From positions 1 to 13,699 of the forward strand of contig JACMRO010000074.1 of the NCBI GenBank assembly GCA_014376425.1: a stretch of 13,699 bases of DNA, written 5' to 3'. The DNA comes from Rubritepida sp. Lineage in GTDB: Bacteria > Pseudomonadota > Alphaproteobacteria > Acetobacterales > Acetobacteraceae. The translations under genes were made by a program, and so were the position numbers. Each line of letters begins with the position of its first letter. Position 1 is the first letter of the stretch. The notes beneath the pieces were generated by a model. It did not search any database. It was not told the origin of the DNA and saw nothing but the letters and a program-made list of their open reading frames with translations. Positions 5,926 through 12,906 of the stretch are shown here, one piece after another.

Positions 5926-6891
5926 GTGGATCTCCCTGTCTCCTCATCGCACCAGGCCGTCGGCCGGCAGGTGCTGTCGCTGGAAGCCGATGCGCTGGCG
6001 GCGCTGGCGGCGGCGCTGGACCAACGCTTCGATGCGGCGGTGGAACTGCTGGCGGCATGCACCGGCCGTCTGGTTGTGTCGGGCATGGGCAAGTCCGGCC
6101 ATGTCGGCCGAAAGATCGCGGCCACCCTGGCATCCACCGGTACCCCGGCGCTGTTCGTCCACCCGGGTGAGGCCAGCCATGGCGATCTGGGCATGATCGT
6201 GCCGGGCGACGCCGTCCTGGCGCTGTCGAATAGCGGCGAGACGGCGGAGCTGTCCGATCTCGTCGCCCATTGCAAGCGCTTCGGCCTTTCGCTGGTCGCC
6301 ATCATTGGCCGCGCCGACAGCAGCCTGGCACGTGATGCCGATGTGGCGCTGGTGCTGCCCGCGGCGGCCGAGGCCTGCCCGATGGGCTTGGCGCCCACCA
6401 CCAGCACCACGATGCAGATGGCGCTGGGCGATGCACTGGCGGTGGCGCTGCTGACGCGCCGCGGCTTCACCGCCACCGATTTCCGGGTCTTCCATCCCGG
6501 CGGCAAGCTGGGCGCGAAGTTGATGCGGGTGGCGCAGCTGATGCATGGCGATATGCCGCTGGCCCCGCCCGAGACGCCGATGGCCGATGCGCTGGTGGCA
6601 ATGACCGCCGGCCGCTTCGGCTGCCTGGGCATCGTCGAGGATGGCCGGCTGGCCGGCATCGTGACCGATGGCGACCTGCGCCGCGCCCTGCGCGATGGCG
6701 GCGACCTGCTGGCGCGCCCCGCCGGCGGGGTGATGACCCGCGCCCCGCGCACCATCGGCCCGGACGCGCTGGCGGCGGAGGCGCTGCACATCATGGCCGG
6801 CCACATCACCGCGCTGTTCGTGGTGGGCGGCCAGGGCCAGCCGATCGGTATCCTGCACATCCACGACCTGCTGCGGGCGGGCGTGGCATGA
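5926..6891 (+). CDS. kdsD: D-arabinose 5-phosphate isomerase (KpsF/GutQ family)
   Basis: Interconverts ribulose 5-phosphate and arabinose 5-phosphate, the first step toward Kdo for lipopolysaccharide. The N-terminal SIS domain shows VVSGMGKSGHVGRKIAATLASTGTP, HPGEASHGDLG, ALSNSGET and APTTSTTMQMALGDALA; the conserved FRVFHPGGKLG follows. Two CBS domains come next, marked by MADALVAMTAGRFGCLGIVEDGRLAGIVTDGD and VVGGQGQPIGILHIHDLL. GTG 5926 gives 321 residues, close to relatives. ATG 5884 would add 14 residues encoded partly by rare codons (CTA, AGA, TTG) that look non-coding, so I prefer the GTG. Neither start has a clear ribosome-binding site. The stop overlaps lptC (ATGA). The Kdo-8-phosphate phosphatase gene kdsC, which often sits next to it in gammaproteobacteria, is absent here. 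Confidence 0.93.
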   Translation: MDLPVSSSHQAVGRQVLSLEADALAALAAALDQRFDAAVELLAACTGRLVVSGMGKSGHVGRKIAATLASTGTPALFVHPGEASHGDLGMIVPGDAVLALSNSGETAELSDLVAHCKRFGLSLVAIIGRADSSLARDADVALVLPAAAEACPMGLAPTTSTTMQMALGDALAVALLTRRGFTATDFRVFHPGGKLGAKLMRVAQLMHGDMPLAPPETPMADALVAMTAGRFGCLGIVEDGRLAGIVTDGDLRRALRDGGDLLARPAGGVMTRAPRTIGPDALAAEALHIMAGHITALFVVGGQGQPIGILHIHDLLRAGVA

Positions 6892-7589
6892 GCGGCACGG
6901 TCCCCCGGCCTGGCCTTTCGCCCGTCGCCGCCCTGCCGGCGCGGCGCGACATGCTGGCACCCTCCCGCGCCCGGGTCGCGCCCTCGCTGCGCGGCATGGC
7001 CCGGCGCCATGCGCTGGTGCGGCTGGCCAAGCTGGCGCTGCCCGCCATCGCGCTGGCGCTGCTGTGCCTGCTGTTGTTCTGGCCCGACATCGCCGGCAAG
7101 GAGGGCCGGATGTCCTTCCGCCGTGGCCCGAGCATGGTGGCCGAAGCGCTGCAGGTCACCGCGCCCCTGTACCAGGGCCTGGATGAGCTGAACCGCCCCT
7201 ACACCGTCACCGCCCAGGTGGCGCGGCAGCAGCCCGGGGTGGTGGCGCCCGGCGCCGAGATCATCGACCTGGACGCGCCTCGGGCCGATATCACAATGAC
7301 CGATGGCGCCTGGATTTTCCTCGAATCCCGCGAGGGCGTGTATGATCGCGGCCGCAACTGGTTGGACCTGCAGGGCGACGTGACGATCTATCACGATAAT
7401 GGGACCCGTTTCCGAAGCGAGACGGCTGCAGTGGACCTGACCGCGGGCAGCGCCAGCAGCCGCCGTCCAACCCAGGCACAGGGCCCCTTCGGCACCATCG
7501 TGTCCGAAGGCTTCGAGCTGACCGAGCGCGGCGCCGTGATGGTCTTCACCGGCCGCGCCCGTGCCGTGCTGGAGGGCCGGCAGAAGTGA
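6888..7589 (+). CDS. lptC: LPS export ABC transporter periplasmic protein LptC
   Basis: Bitopic inner-membrane protein of 233 residues that takes lipopolysaccharide from the LptB2FG transporter and hands it to LptA. A basic cytoplasmic N-terminus of about 45 residues precedes one membrane helix (about 46-65, LAKLALPAIALALLCLLLFW). A periplasmic beta-jellyroll domain follows, with PYTVTAQVA, ADITMTDGAWIFLESREGVYD, LDLQGDVTIYHDNGTRFRSETAAVDL and VSEGFELTERGAVMVFTGRARAVL, as in LptC. The cytoplasmic N-terminal stretch is longer than in E. coli. The ATG lies in the kdsD stop overlap and the end overlaps lptA (GTGA), so it is translated as part of the cluster. LptF and LptG are not in the window. 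Confidence 0.9.
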   Translation: MSGTVPRPGLSPVAALPARRDMLAPSRARVAPSLRGMARRHALVRLAKLALPAIALALLCLLLFWPDIAGKEGRMSFRRGPSMVAEALQVTAPLYQGLDELNRPYTVTAQVARQQPGVVAPGAEIIDLDAPRADITMTDGAWIFLESREGVYDRGRNWLDLQGDVTIYHDNGTRFRSETAAVDLTAGSASSRRPTQAQGPFGTIVSEGFELTERGAVMVFTGRARAVLEGRQK

Positions 7590-8488
7590 GGCACGCGCTC
7601 GCCGCCTTGCTGCTCGCTTTCCCGGTAGCCGCGCAGAACCTCGACATGAGCCAGGGTGGGCCGGTGGACATCACCAGCACCGACGGGATCGAATGGCGGC
7701 AGGAGCAGCGCGTCGTCATCGCCCGTGGCAATGCCCAGGCGGGGCGCGACGGCGTGTCGGTCACCGCCGCCCGGCTGCTGGCCCGGTACCGGCCGCAAGC
7801 CGGCGCGGCAGCCGCCCAGCCGGCCGCCCAGCCCGCGCCTGGCAGTGCCGCCGAGGCCACCATGTCCGGCGGTAACGAAATTTTCCGGCTGGAGGCGGAG
7901 CAGAACGTCCGCATCGCCACCGCGACCGATACCGCGACGGGCGACCGCGCGGTGTACGACATCGACCAGGCGGTGCTGGTGCTAACCGGCCGCGGCCTTT
8001 CCCTGACGACGCCCAGTCAACGCATCGTCGCCCGCGACAGCCTGGAATACTGGAGCCAGCGGCGCATGGCGGTCGCGCGTGGCAACGCCGTGCTGACCAC
8101 GGCCGACAACCGCTATGACGGCGCTGATACGCTGGTCTCCTACATGACGCCCGATGGCACGCCCGCGCCGGTGCGCAGCACGACGCCGGGTGCCGCGCCG
8201 CCGCCGCCGGGGTCGGGCCGGATCGACCGGGTGGAGCTGTTCGGCCATGTCGAGATCCGCACCGAGACCGAGGTGGTGCGCGGCGACCGGGGCGTCTACT
8301 CGGCCGAAACCGGGCTGGCACGGCTGCTGGGTAATGTCCGCATCACCCGCGGCGACAACCAGGTGAACGGGACCGAGGCGCTGGTGAACCTGAACACCGG
8401 CATCTCGCGCCTGGTGAACACGCCCGGCCAGCGGGTGCAGGGGCTGATCGTGCCGCAACAACAACAACAACGGGCAGCGCCACGATGA
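7586..8488 (+). CDS. lptA: LPS transport periplasmic protein LptA (long form)
   Basis: Periplasmic OstA/LptA-fold protein that forms the filament carrying lipopolysaccharide from LptC to LptD. It starts at GTG 7586 inside the lptC stop (GTGA), with GGAGGG 9 nt upstream. A short signal peptide (residues 1-16, ending PVAA before Gln17) is followed by strand-turn repeats such as VVIARGNAQAG, MAVARGNAVLTTADNRYDGADTLVSY, VELFGHVEIRTETEVVRGDRGVYSAETGLARLLGNVRI. At 300 residues it is far longer than E. coli LptA (185). The extra length is two Ala/Pro-rich inserts (about 68-95 and 186-205) and a tail with five glutamines encoded by a pure CAA run. The stop overlaps lptB (ATGA). Confidence 0.92.
   Translation: MRHALAALLLAFPVAAQNLDMSQGGPVDITSTDGIEWRQEQRVVIARGNAQAGRDGVSVTAARLLARYRPQAGAAAAQPAAQPAPGSAAEATMSGGNEIFRLEAEQNVRIATATDTATGDRAVYDIDQAVLVLTGRGLSLTTPSQRIVARDSLEYWSQRRMAVARGNAVLTTADNRYDGADTLVSYMTPDGTPAPVRSTTPGAAPPPPGSGRIDRVELFGHVEIRTETEVVRGDRGVYSAETGLARLLGNVRITRGDNQVNGTEALVNLNTGISRLVNTPGQRVQGLIVPQQQQQRAAPR
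8456..8470 (+). repeat. (CAA)5 microsatellite at the 3' end of lptA
   Basis: Five tandem CAA codons give Gln291-Gln295, 15 nt before the lptA stop overlap. CAA is a minority glutamine codon in this G/C-rich region, so the pure run stands out. Changes in copy number would keep the frame. Confidence 0.8.
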
Positions 8489-9258
8489 CAATCCAGCCGA
8501 TCGGGCCGGTAGGCGCGCTGCAGGCGATCGAGGGCGGCGGCGGGCTGGTCGCCACCGGGCTGGTCAAGCGCTACCGCAAGCGGCCGGTGGTGCGCGGCGT
8601 GTCGCTCAGCCTCAAGCGCGGCGAGGCGGTGGGGCTGCTGGGGCCGAATGGCGCTGGCAAGACCACCACCTTCTACATGATCACCGGCCTGGTCAGCCCC
8701 GATGAGGGCACGGTGACCCTGGACGGCCATGACGTGACGAAGATGCCGATGTACCGCCGCGCCCGCCTGGGCCTGGGCTACCTGCCGCAAGAAGCCAGCA
8801 TCTTTCGGGGCCTGTCGGTCGAGGACAACATCCGCGCCGCGCTGGAGGTGGTGGAGCCGGTGCGCGACCGGCGTGAGCAGATGCTGGACAACCTGTTGGC
8901 CGAATTCGGCATCGGCCATCTGCGACGCGCGCCGGCCCTGGCGCTGTCGGGCGGCGAACGGCGGCGCTGCGAGATCGCACGCGCCCTGGCCACCCACCCC
9001 GCCTACATCCTGCTGGACGAACCGCTGGCCGGCATCGACCCGATCGCCGTCGCCGAAATCCGCGACCTGGTGAAGCACCTTAAAAATCGCGGCATCGGCG
9101 TGCTCATCACCGAGCACAATGTGCGAGAAACGCTCGAGATCATCGACCGCGCCTACATCATGCATGACGGCCAGGTGATGATGGAGGGCACCCCCCGGGA
9201 CATCGTCGCGCATGAGGGCGTGCGCCGCGTTTACCTCGGCGAGAGATTTTCGCTGTAG
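8485..9258 (+). CDS. lptB: LPS export ABC transporter ATP-binding protein LptB
   Basis: Cytoplasmic ATPase of 257 residues that powers extraction of lipopolysaccharide by LptFG. All ABC motifs are intact: Walker A GPNGAGKT (53-60), Q-loop YLPQEASIFRGLSVEDN (Gln92), signature LSGGE (144-148), Walker B YILLDEPLAGIDPIA (catalytic Glu169) and switch His201 in ITEHN. The short region after Walker A (YRRARLGLGYLPQE) and ending VRRVYLGERFSL are characteristic of LptB. An N-terminal extension of about 20 residues (MTIQPIGPVGALQAIEGGGG) precedes the usual start of the domain. Translation begins in the lptA stop overlap (ATGA). The gene is followed 45 bp later by rpoN, the normal order in many proteobacteria. 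Confidence 0.97.
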   Translation: MTIQPIGPVGALQAIEGGGGLVATGLVKRYRKRPVVRGVSLSLKRGEAVGLLGPNGAGKTTTFYMITGLVSPDEGTVTLDGHDVTKMPMYRRARLGLGYLPQEASIFRGLSVEDNIRAALEVVEPVRDRREQMLDNLLAEFGIGHLRRAPALALSGGERRRCEIARALATHPAYILLDEPLAGIDPIAVAEIRDLVKHLKNRGIGVLITEHNVRETLEIIDRAYIMHDGQVMMEGTPRDIVAHEGVRRVYLGERFSL

Positions 9259-9303
9259 ACTGTCAGCCATGGCTCCAGACCTCGCCAAAAAGGCGGCCCA
9301 GAC

Positions 9304-10791
9304 ATGGCACTAGGCCCGCGCCTCGACCTGCGGCAGTCGCAGTCGCTGGTGATGACGCCGCAACTGCGCCAGGCGATCAAGTTGCTGCAGAGCTCCAATG
9401 TCGAGGTCGGCGCCTTCGTGGAGGAGGAGCTGGAGCGCAACCCGCTGCTGGAGCGCGATGAGCGGCCGGAACCCGCGATGGAGGATACCCGCCGCGCCGA
9501 CACCCTGCCGGCGCAGGCCGGCCAGGACAGCGCCACCGCCGCCCATGCCGACAGCCTGCCGGCCGAGCACGCGGCGCCGCTGGATGCCGACTGGTCGAAC
9601 GTGCATGACGAGGGCACGCCTTTCTCATCCTCGGCCGGCGGGCGGAGCGATTTCGCCGATGACCTGTCGACGATGGACGACCTGCCCGGGCGCGGCGCCA
9701 CCCGGCACGAACATCTGTCCGAACAGATCCGCCTGACTTTCCGCGACCCGCAGGAACGGCTGATCGCCAGCGCCATGCTGGCCATGCTTGAACCCTCGGG
9801 CCGCCTGATGGTCGATGTGCACGCCATGGCGGCCCGGCTGTGCTGTGGGCCGGGGAAGGTCGAAGCCGTGCGGCTGCGGCTGCAGCGCTTCGATCCGGTG
9901 GGGATGTTCGCGGCCGACCTGGCGGAATGCCTGGCGGCACAGCTGGCCGAGCGCAACCGGCTGGACCCCGCCATCCAGGCCTTGCTGGACCACCTGCCGC
10001 TGCTGGCCCGGCGCGAGCATGCCGAGCTGCAGCGCATCTGTGCCGTCGATGCGCAGGATCTGGCAGACATGATCGCCGAGATCCGACGCCTCGACCCAAA
10101 GCCCGGCGCGGGCTTCGACACCACGCCGGCCATGCCGGTGCAGCCCGACGTACTGATGCGTGCGGCGCCCGAGGGTGGCTGGCTGCTGGAGCTGAACCCC
10201 GACACGCTGCCGCGCGTGCTGATCAACCAGGGCTTCGCCGCGCGCTGCCTGACGACCGCGAAGCGTGCCGAGAAAACCTTCATCACCGAAAAGCTGCAGA
10301 CCGCGAATTGGCTGGTGAAAAGCCTGGAGCAGCGGGCCAACACCATCCTCAAGGTCGCGGCCGACATCGTGCAGCGGCAGGACGGGTTTTTTCGCCACGG
10401 CGTCGAATTCCTGCGGCCGTTGATCCTGCGCGAGGTCGCCGAGACCGTGGAAATGCATGAAAGCACGGTCAGCCGGGTCACCGCCAACAAGTACATCGCC
10501 ACGCCGCGCGGCATCCTGGAGCTGAAATTCTTCTTCACCACCGCCATCAACGGCACCGCCGGCGGCGAATCCGTCAGCGCAGCCGCAGTACGGCACCGGA
10601 TCAAGGCGATGGTGGACCAGGAATCCCCGACAGCGATCCTGTCCGACGATGCGATTGTGACACGCCTGCGACAGGAAGGTGTGGACATCGCCCGCCGCAC
10701 TGTGGCGAAGTATCGGGACGCTTTGCGCATACCAAGCTCGGTGCAGCGGAAGCGTGAGAAGGAAGGGAAGGCCGCAACGGCCGTGGCGTAA
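9304..10791 (+). CDS. rpoN: RNA polymerase sigma-54 factor
   Basis: Sigma54 of 495 residues, full length. Region I is Gln/Leu-rich with the conserved QSLVMTPQLRQAIKLLQ and ELERNPLLE (residues 11-50). A variable acidic region II spans about 51-130. The core-binding domain occupies about 135-315 (including RRLDPKPGAGF). The helix-turn-helix at about 377-403 (EVAETVEMHESTVSRVTANKYIATPRG) reads the -12 element, and the RpoN box ARRTVAKYR (463-471) reads the -24 element. It directs transcription that needs AAA+ activators, such as nitrogen and carbon functions. The ATG follows AAGGCGG at about 7 nt. The neighbours lptB and hpf are the usual ones. No promoter specific to rpoN was seen in the 45-bp gap, so it probably shares the lpt message. 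Confidence 0.97.
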   Translation: MALGPRLDLRQSQSLVMTPQLRQAIKLLQSSNVEVGAFVEEELERNPLLERDERPEPAMEDTRRADTLPAQAGQDSATAAHADSLPAEHAAPLDADWSNVHDEGTPFSSSAGGRSDFADDLSTMDDLPGRGATRHEHLSEQIRLTFRDPQERLIASAMLAMLEPSGRLMVDVHAMAARLCCGPGKVEAVRLRLQRFDPVGMFAADLAECLAAQLAERNRLDPAIQALLDHLPLLARREHAELQRICAVDAQDLADMIAEIRRLDPKPGAGFDTTPAMPVQPDVLMRAAPEGGWLLELNPDTLPRVLINQGFAARCLTTAKRAEKTFITEKLQTANWLVKSLEQRANTILKVAADIVQRQDGFFRHGVEFLRPLILREVAETVEMHESTVSRVTANKYIATPRGILELKFFFTTAINGTAGGESVSAAAVRHRIKAMVDQESPTAILSDDAIVTRLRQEGVDIARRTVAKYRDALRIPSSVQRKREKEGKAATAVA

Positions 10792-10813
10792 AGCCGGTGT
10801 CCCGCGTGGCTGA

Positions 10814-10830
10814 CCTTCGCAACCCGAAGG
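10814..10830 (+). promoter_or_regulatory. Hairpin enclosing the hpf Shine-Dalgarno sequence
   Basis: CCTTCG and CGAAGG form a perfect 6-bp stem with a CAACC loop. The 3' arm contains the only Shine-Dalgarno-like sequence (GAAGG) before hpf. No U-run follows, so it is not an ordinary terminator. It could limit hpf translation on the rpoN message. Confidence 0.45.
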
Positions 10831-10843
10831 GATGATCGCGAAT

Positions 10844-11434
10844 ATGCACATCACAGTGGCTGGCAAGCAGGTGGATACCGGGGACGCGCTGCGCACCCAT
10901 GTCGAATTCGGCCTCGGCACCATTGCCGGGAAGTATTTCGACCATGCGATGGAAGCCCGCGTCACCTTTAGCAAGGTGCGAAGCTTCTTCGCTTGCGACA
11001 TCAACTTCCATGCCGGCCGCAACCTGATCATGCGCGGCGAAGGGCAGGCGGCCGATGCGCATCGTGCCTTCGACCAGGCGGCAGAACATGTCGGCAAGCG
11101 ACTGCGACGCTACCGCCGAAGGGTGAATGAGCATGCCCGTGCCCAGGGGGGTGTGAAGGGCGCCGAGCGCGGCATGCCCGAGACCGCGCGCGAGTACGTG
11201 CTGCGCGACGACGGCGATGACGAAGCCGAGGAGATCCGCGGGGCCGAGCATGCGGCGGTGGTGGCCGAACCCGCGACCGACATCCTGCGGCTGACGGTGG
11301 GCGAGGCCGCGATGCGGCTCGACCTGGCGCATCTGCCGGTCATGCTGTTCCGGAACCATGCGTCGGGCGCGCTGAACGTGGTGTATCGACGCGCCGATGG
11401 CTGCGTGGGGTGGCTCGATCCCGGGGTGAACTAG
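10844..11434 (+). CDS. hpf: Ribosome hibernation promoting factor, long form
   Basis: Long-form HPF of 196 residues (200 from ATG 10832) that pairs ribosomes into inactive 100S dimers under stress or starvation. The N-terminal RaiA/S30AE domain starts MHITVAGKQVDTGDALRTHVE and runs to about residue 100 with a basic helix (KRLRRYRRRVNEH). A charged linker follows. The C-terminal dimerisation domain ends PVMLFRNHASGALNVVYRRADGCVGWLDP, the hallmark of long HPF. ATG 10844 fits relatives best; ATG 10832, 12 bases upstream, is in frame and lies only 1 nt after the Shine-Dalgarno sequence. The gene sits directly after rpoN, its common partner. In many proteobacteria ptsN comes next; here an amidohydrolase does. 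Confidence 0.92.
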   Translation: MHITVAGKQVDTGDALRTHVEFGLGTIAGKYFDHAMEARVTFSKVRSFFACDINFHAGRNLIMRGEGQAADAHRAFDQAAEHVGKRLRRYRRRVNEHARAQGGVKGAERGMPETAREYVLRDDGDDEAEEIRGAEHAAVVAEPATDILRLTVGEAAMRLDLAHLPVMLFRNHASGALNVVYRRADGCVGWLDPGVN

Positions 11435-11445
11435 ACCGGCTGGCG

Positions 11446-11475
11446 CGCGGCGGAATGGCGGGCCATTCTGCCGCG
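11446..11475 (+). terminator. 13-bp hairpin between hpf and the amidohydrolase gene
   Basis: CGCGGCGGAATGG (11446-11458) pairs with CCATTCTGCCGCG (11463-11475): 13 pairs including one G-U, with a 4-nt loop CGGG. It begins 11 nt after the hpf stop and its last base directly precedes the ATG at 11476. No U-run follows, so it may act as a U-less terminator, a translation block for the next gene, or (as DNA) an operator palindrome. Confidence 0.5.
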
Positions 11476-12906
11476 ATGCGCACCCTGATTCGAAACGCCG
11501 CCTGGTCCATTCTGTGGGATGGCGCCGCACACGCCTATGCGAATGGTCGTGACATCCTGATCGAAGGCGGCCGCATCGCCGCCATCACGCCGCACGCCGC
11601 CGCCCCCTTCGATGGCGAGATCATCGATGCTGCCGGCATGCTGGCGATGCCCGGCCTGGTCAACATCCACGCCCACCCCACCACCGAGCCCGGCATGCGC
11701 GGCGTGCGGGAGGACCATGGCGTGCCCGAGCAGCAGATGACCGGGCTGTTCGAACGCAGCCAGGCCTACCGGCTGGACGAAGCCGGGCGTGAGGCCGCGA
11801 TGCGCCTGGCCTATGCCGAGCTGATGGCCGCGGGCGTCACCTCGCTGGTGGATCTGACGGCGCCGTTCCCTGCCTGGATGCGGGTGATGCGCGACAGCGG
11901 CCTGCGCGTCTGGGCCGGCCCCGGCTTCGCTTCCGCGCAATGGGGGATGACGGCACCGCAGACGGTGACGTGGAACTGGGACGCGCAGGCCGGGCAGCGC
12001 GGCTTCCGTGCCGCGCAATCGCTGATGGACGAGGCCGAGGCCGACCCCTCCGGCCGCCTCTCCGCCATCGTCTTCCCCGCCCAGATCGATACGGTGGAGG
12101 AGGAGTTGCTGCGCGAGGCCGCGGCCCTGGCGCATGACCGCGGCCGCCCCTTCACCATTCACATCGCGCAGGCCGTGGTCGAAGTGCGCGAGATCATCCG
12201 CCGCCATAACCGCACCCCCATCCAGTGGGCGGCGGAAATTGGCCTGCTGTCGCCCACCACAGTGCTGGGGCACTGCATCTTCCTCGATGAGCATCCCTCG
12301 ATCGGCTGGCACACCCGCGCCGATCTGGGGCTGCTGGCGGAGCATGGGGTGGCGGTGGCGCACTGCCCCACCCCCTTCGCCCGCTACGGCGAGCAGCTGA
12401 GGGATTTCGGCACCTACCGGGCGCGCGGCGTGCGCATGGGCATGGGCACCGACTGCGCGCCGCACAACCTCATCGAGGAGATGCGGCTGGCGATCCTGCT
12501 GGCGCGCGGCCAGCGGCACGACCTGGCGGCGGCCGACACCGCCATGGTCTTCCACGCCGCGACGGTGGGCGGGGCGGCGGCGTTGGGCCGGCCTGATCTG
12601 GGGCGGTTGGCGCCCGGCATGGCGGCCGACCTGGTGCTGGTGGATTGCGCCCACCCCCTGATGGTGCCGGCGCGCGACCCGCTGCGGTCGCTGGTGCATC
12701 ATGCCGCCGAGCGGGCGGTGAAACGCGTCATCGTCGGCGGCGAGACCGTCTGGCGTGATGGCCGGCCGACCCGTTACGACGTGGGCAATGCCGCCGGCAT
12801 CCTGGCCGAATCGCAGGCGCGCGCCCTGCGCGACGCGGCGGGCCGGGACTACCTCGGCCGCGATGGCGATGCGATCACGCCGCTCTCGCTGGCGATGATG
12901 GCGTGA
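11476..12906 (+). CDS. Metal-dependent amidohydrolase (SAH/TRZ/ATZ deaminase-like group)
   Basis: Amidohydrolase-superfamily enzyme of 476 residues, cytosolic, substrate unknown. A short N-terminal beta-domain (ILIEGGRIAAITPH...IIDAAGMLAMPGLVN) leads to the TIM barrel. Metal-binding HxH is His65 and His67 (NIHAHPTTEP); further ligands are His229 (TIHIAQ), catalytic His266 (LGHCIFLDEH) and Asp326 (GMGTDCAPHN). The C-terminus ends with the usual FHAATVGGAAALGRPDLGRLAPGMAADLVLVD segment. The glutamate often found three residues after the barrel His (HxxE) is Gln232 here, which separates it from typical guanine or SAH deaminases. ATG 11476 is chosen from the conserved N-terminus; ATG 11455 is in frame but lies inside the hairpin. 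The stop overlaps the DUF1028 gene (GTGA), suggesting a shared pathway in small-molecule or amide breakdown. Confidence 0.88.
   Translation: MRTLIRNAAWSILWDGAAHAYANGRDILIEGGRIAAITPHAAAPFDGEIIDAAGMLAMPGLVNIHAHPTTEPGMRGVREDHGVPEQQMTGLFERSQAYRLDEAGREAAMRLAYAELMAAGVTSLVDLTAPFPAWMRVMRDSGLRVWAGPGFASAQWGMTAPQTVTWNWDAQAGQRGFRAAQSLMDEAEADPSGRLSAIVFPAQIDTVEEELLREAAALAHDRGRPFTIHIAQAVVEVREIIRRHNRTPIQWAAEIGLLSPTTVLGHCIFLDEHPSIGWHTRADLGLLAEHGVAVAHCPTPFARYGEQLRDFGTYRARGVRMGMGTDCAPHNLIEEMRLAILLARGQRHDLAAADTAMVFHAATVGGAAALGRPDLGRLAPGMAADLVLVDCAHPLMVPARDPLRSLVHHAAERAVKRVIVGGETVWRDGRPTRYDVGNAAGILAESQARALRDAAGRDYLGRDGDAITPLSLAMMA

Noticed and set aside
5904..7394. Long minus-strand open frame opposite kdsD and lptC
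   Set aside because: Arg/Pro/Ala/Ser-rich translation without motifs; lies wholly opposite well-recognised genes. High G/C leaves antisense frames open by chance.
8456..8470. Phase-variable switch in lptA
   Set aside because: A trinucleotide repeat cannot shift the frame, so on/off switching is not expected.
9231..10730. Minus-strand open frame of about 500 codons opposite rpoN
   Set aside because: Ser/Arg-rich, no domain, and fully explained by antisense of rpoN.
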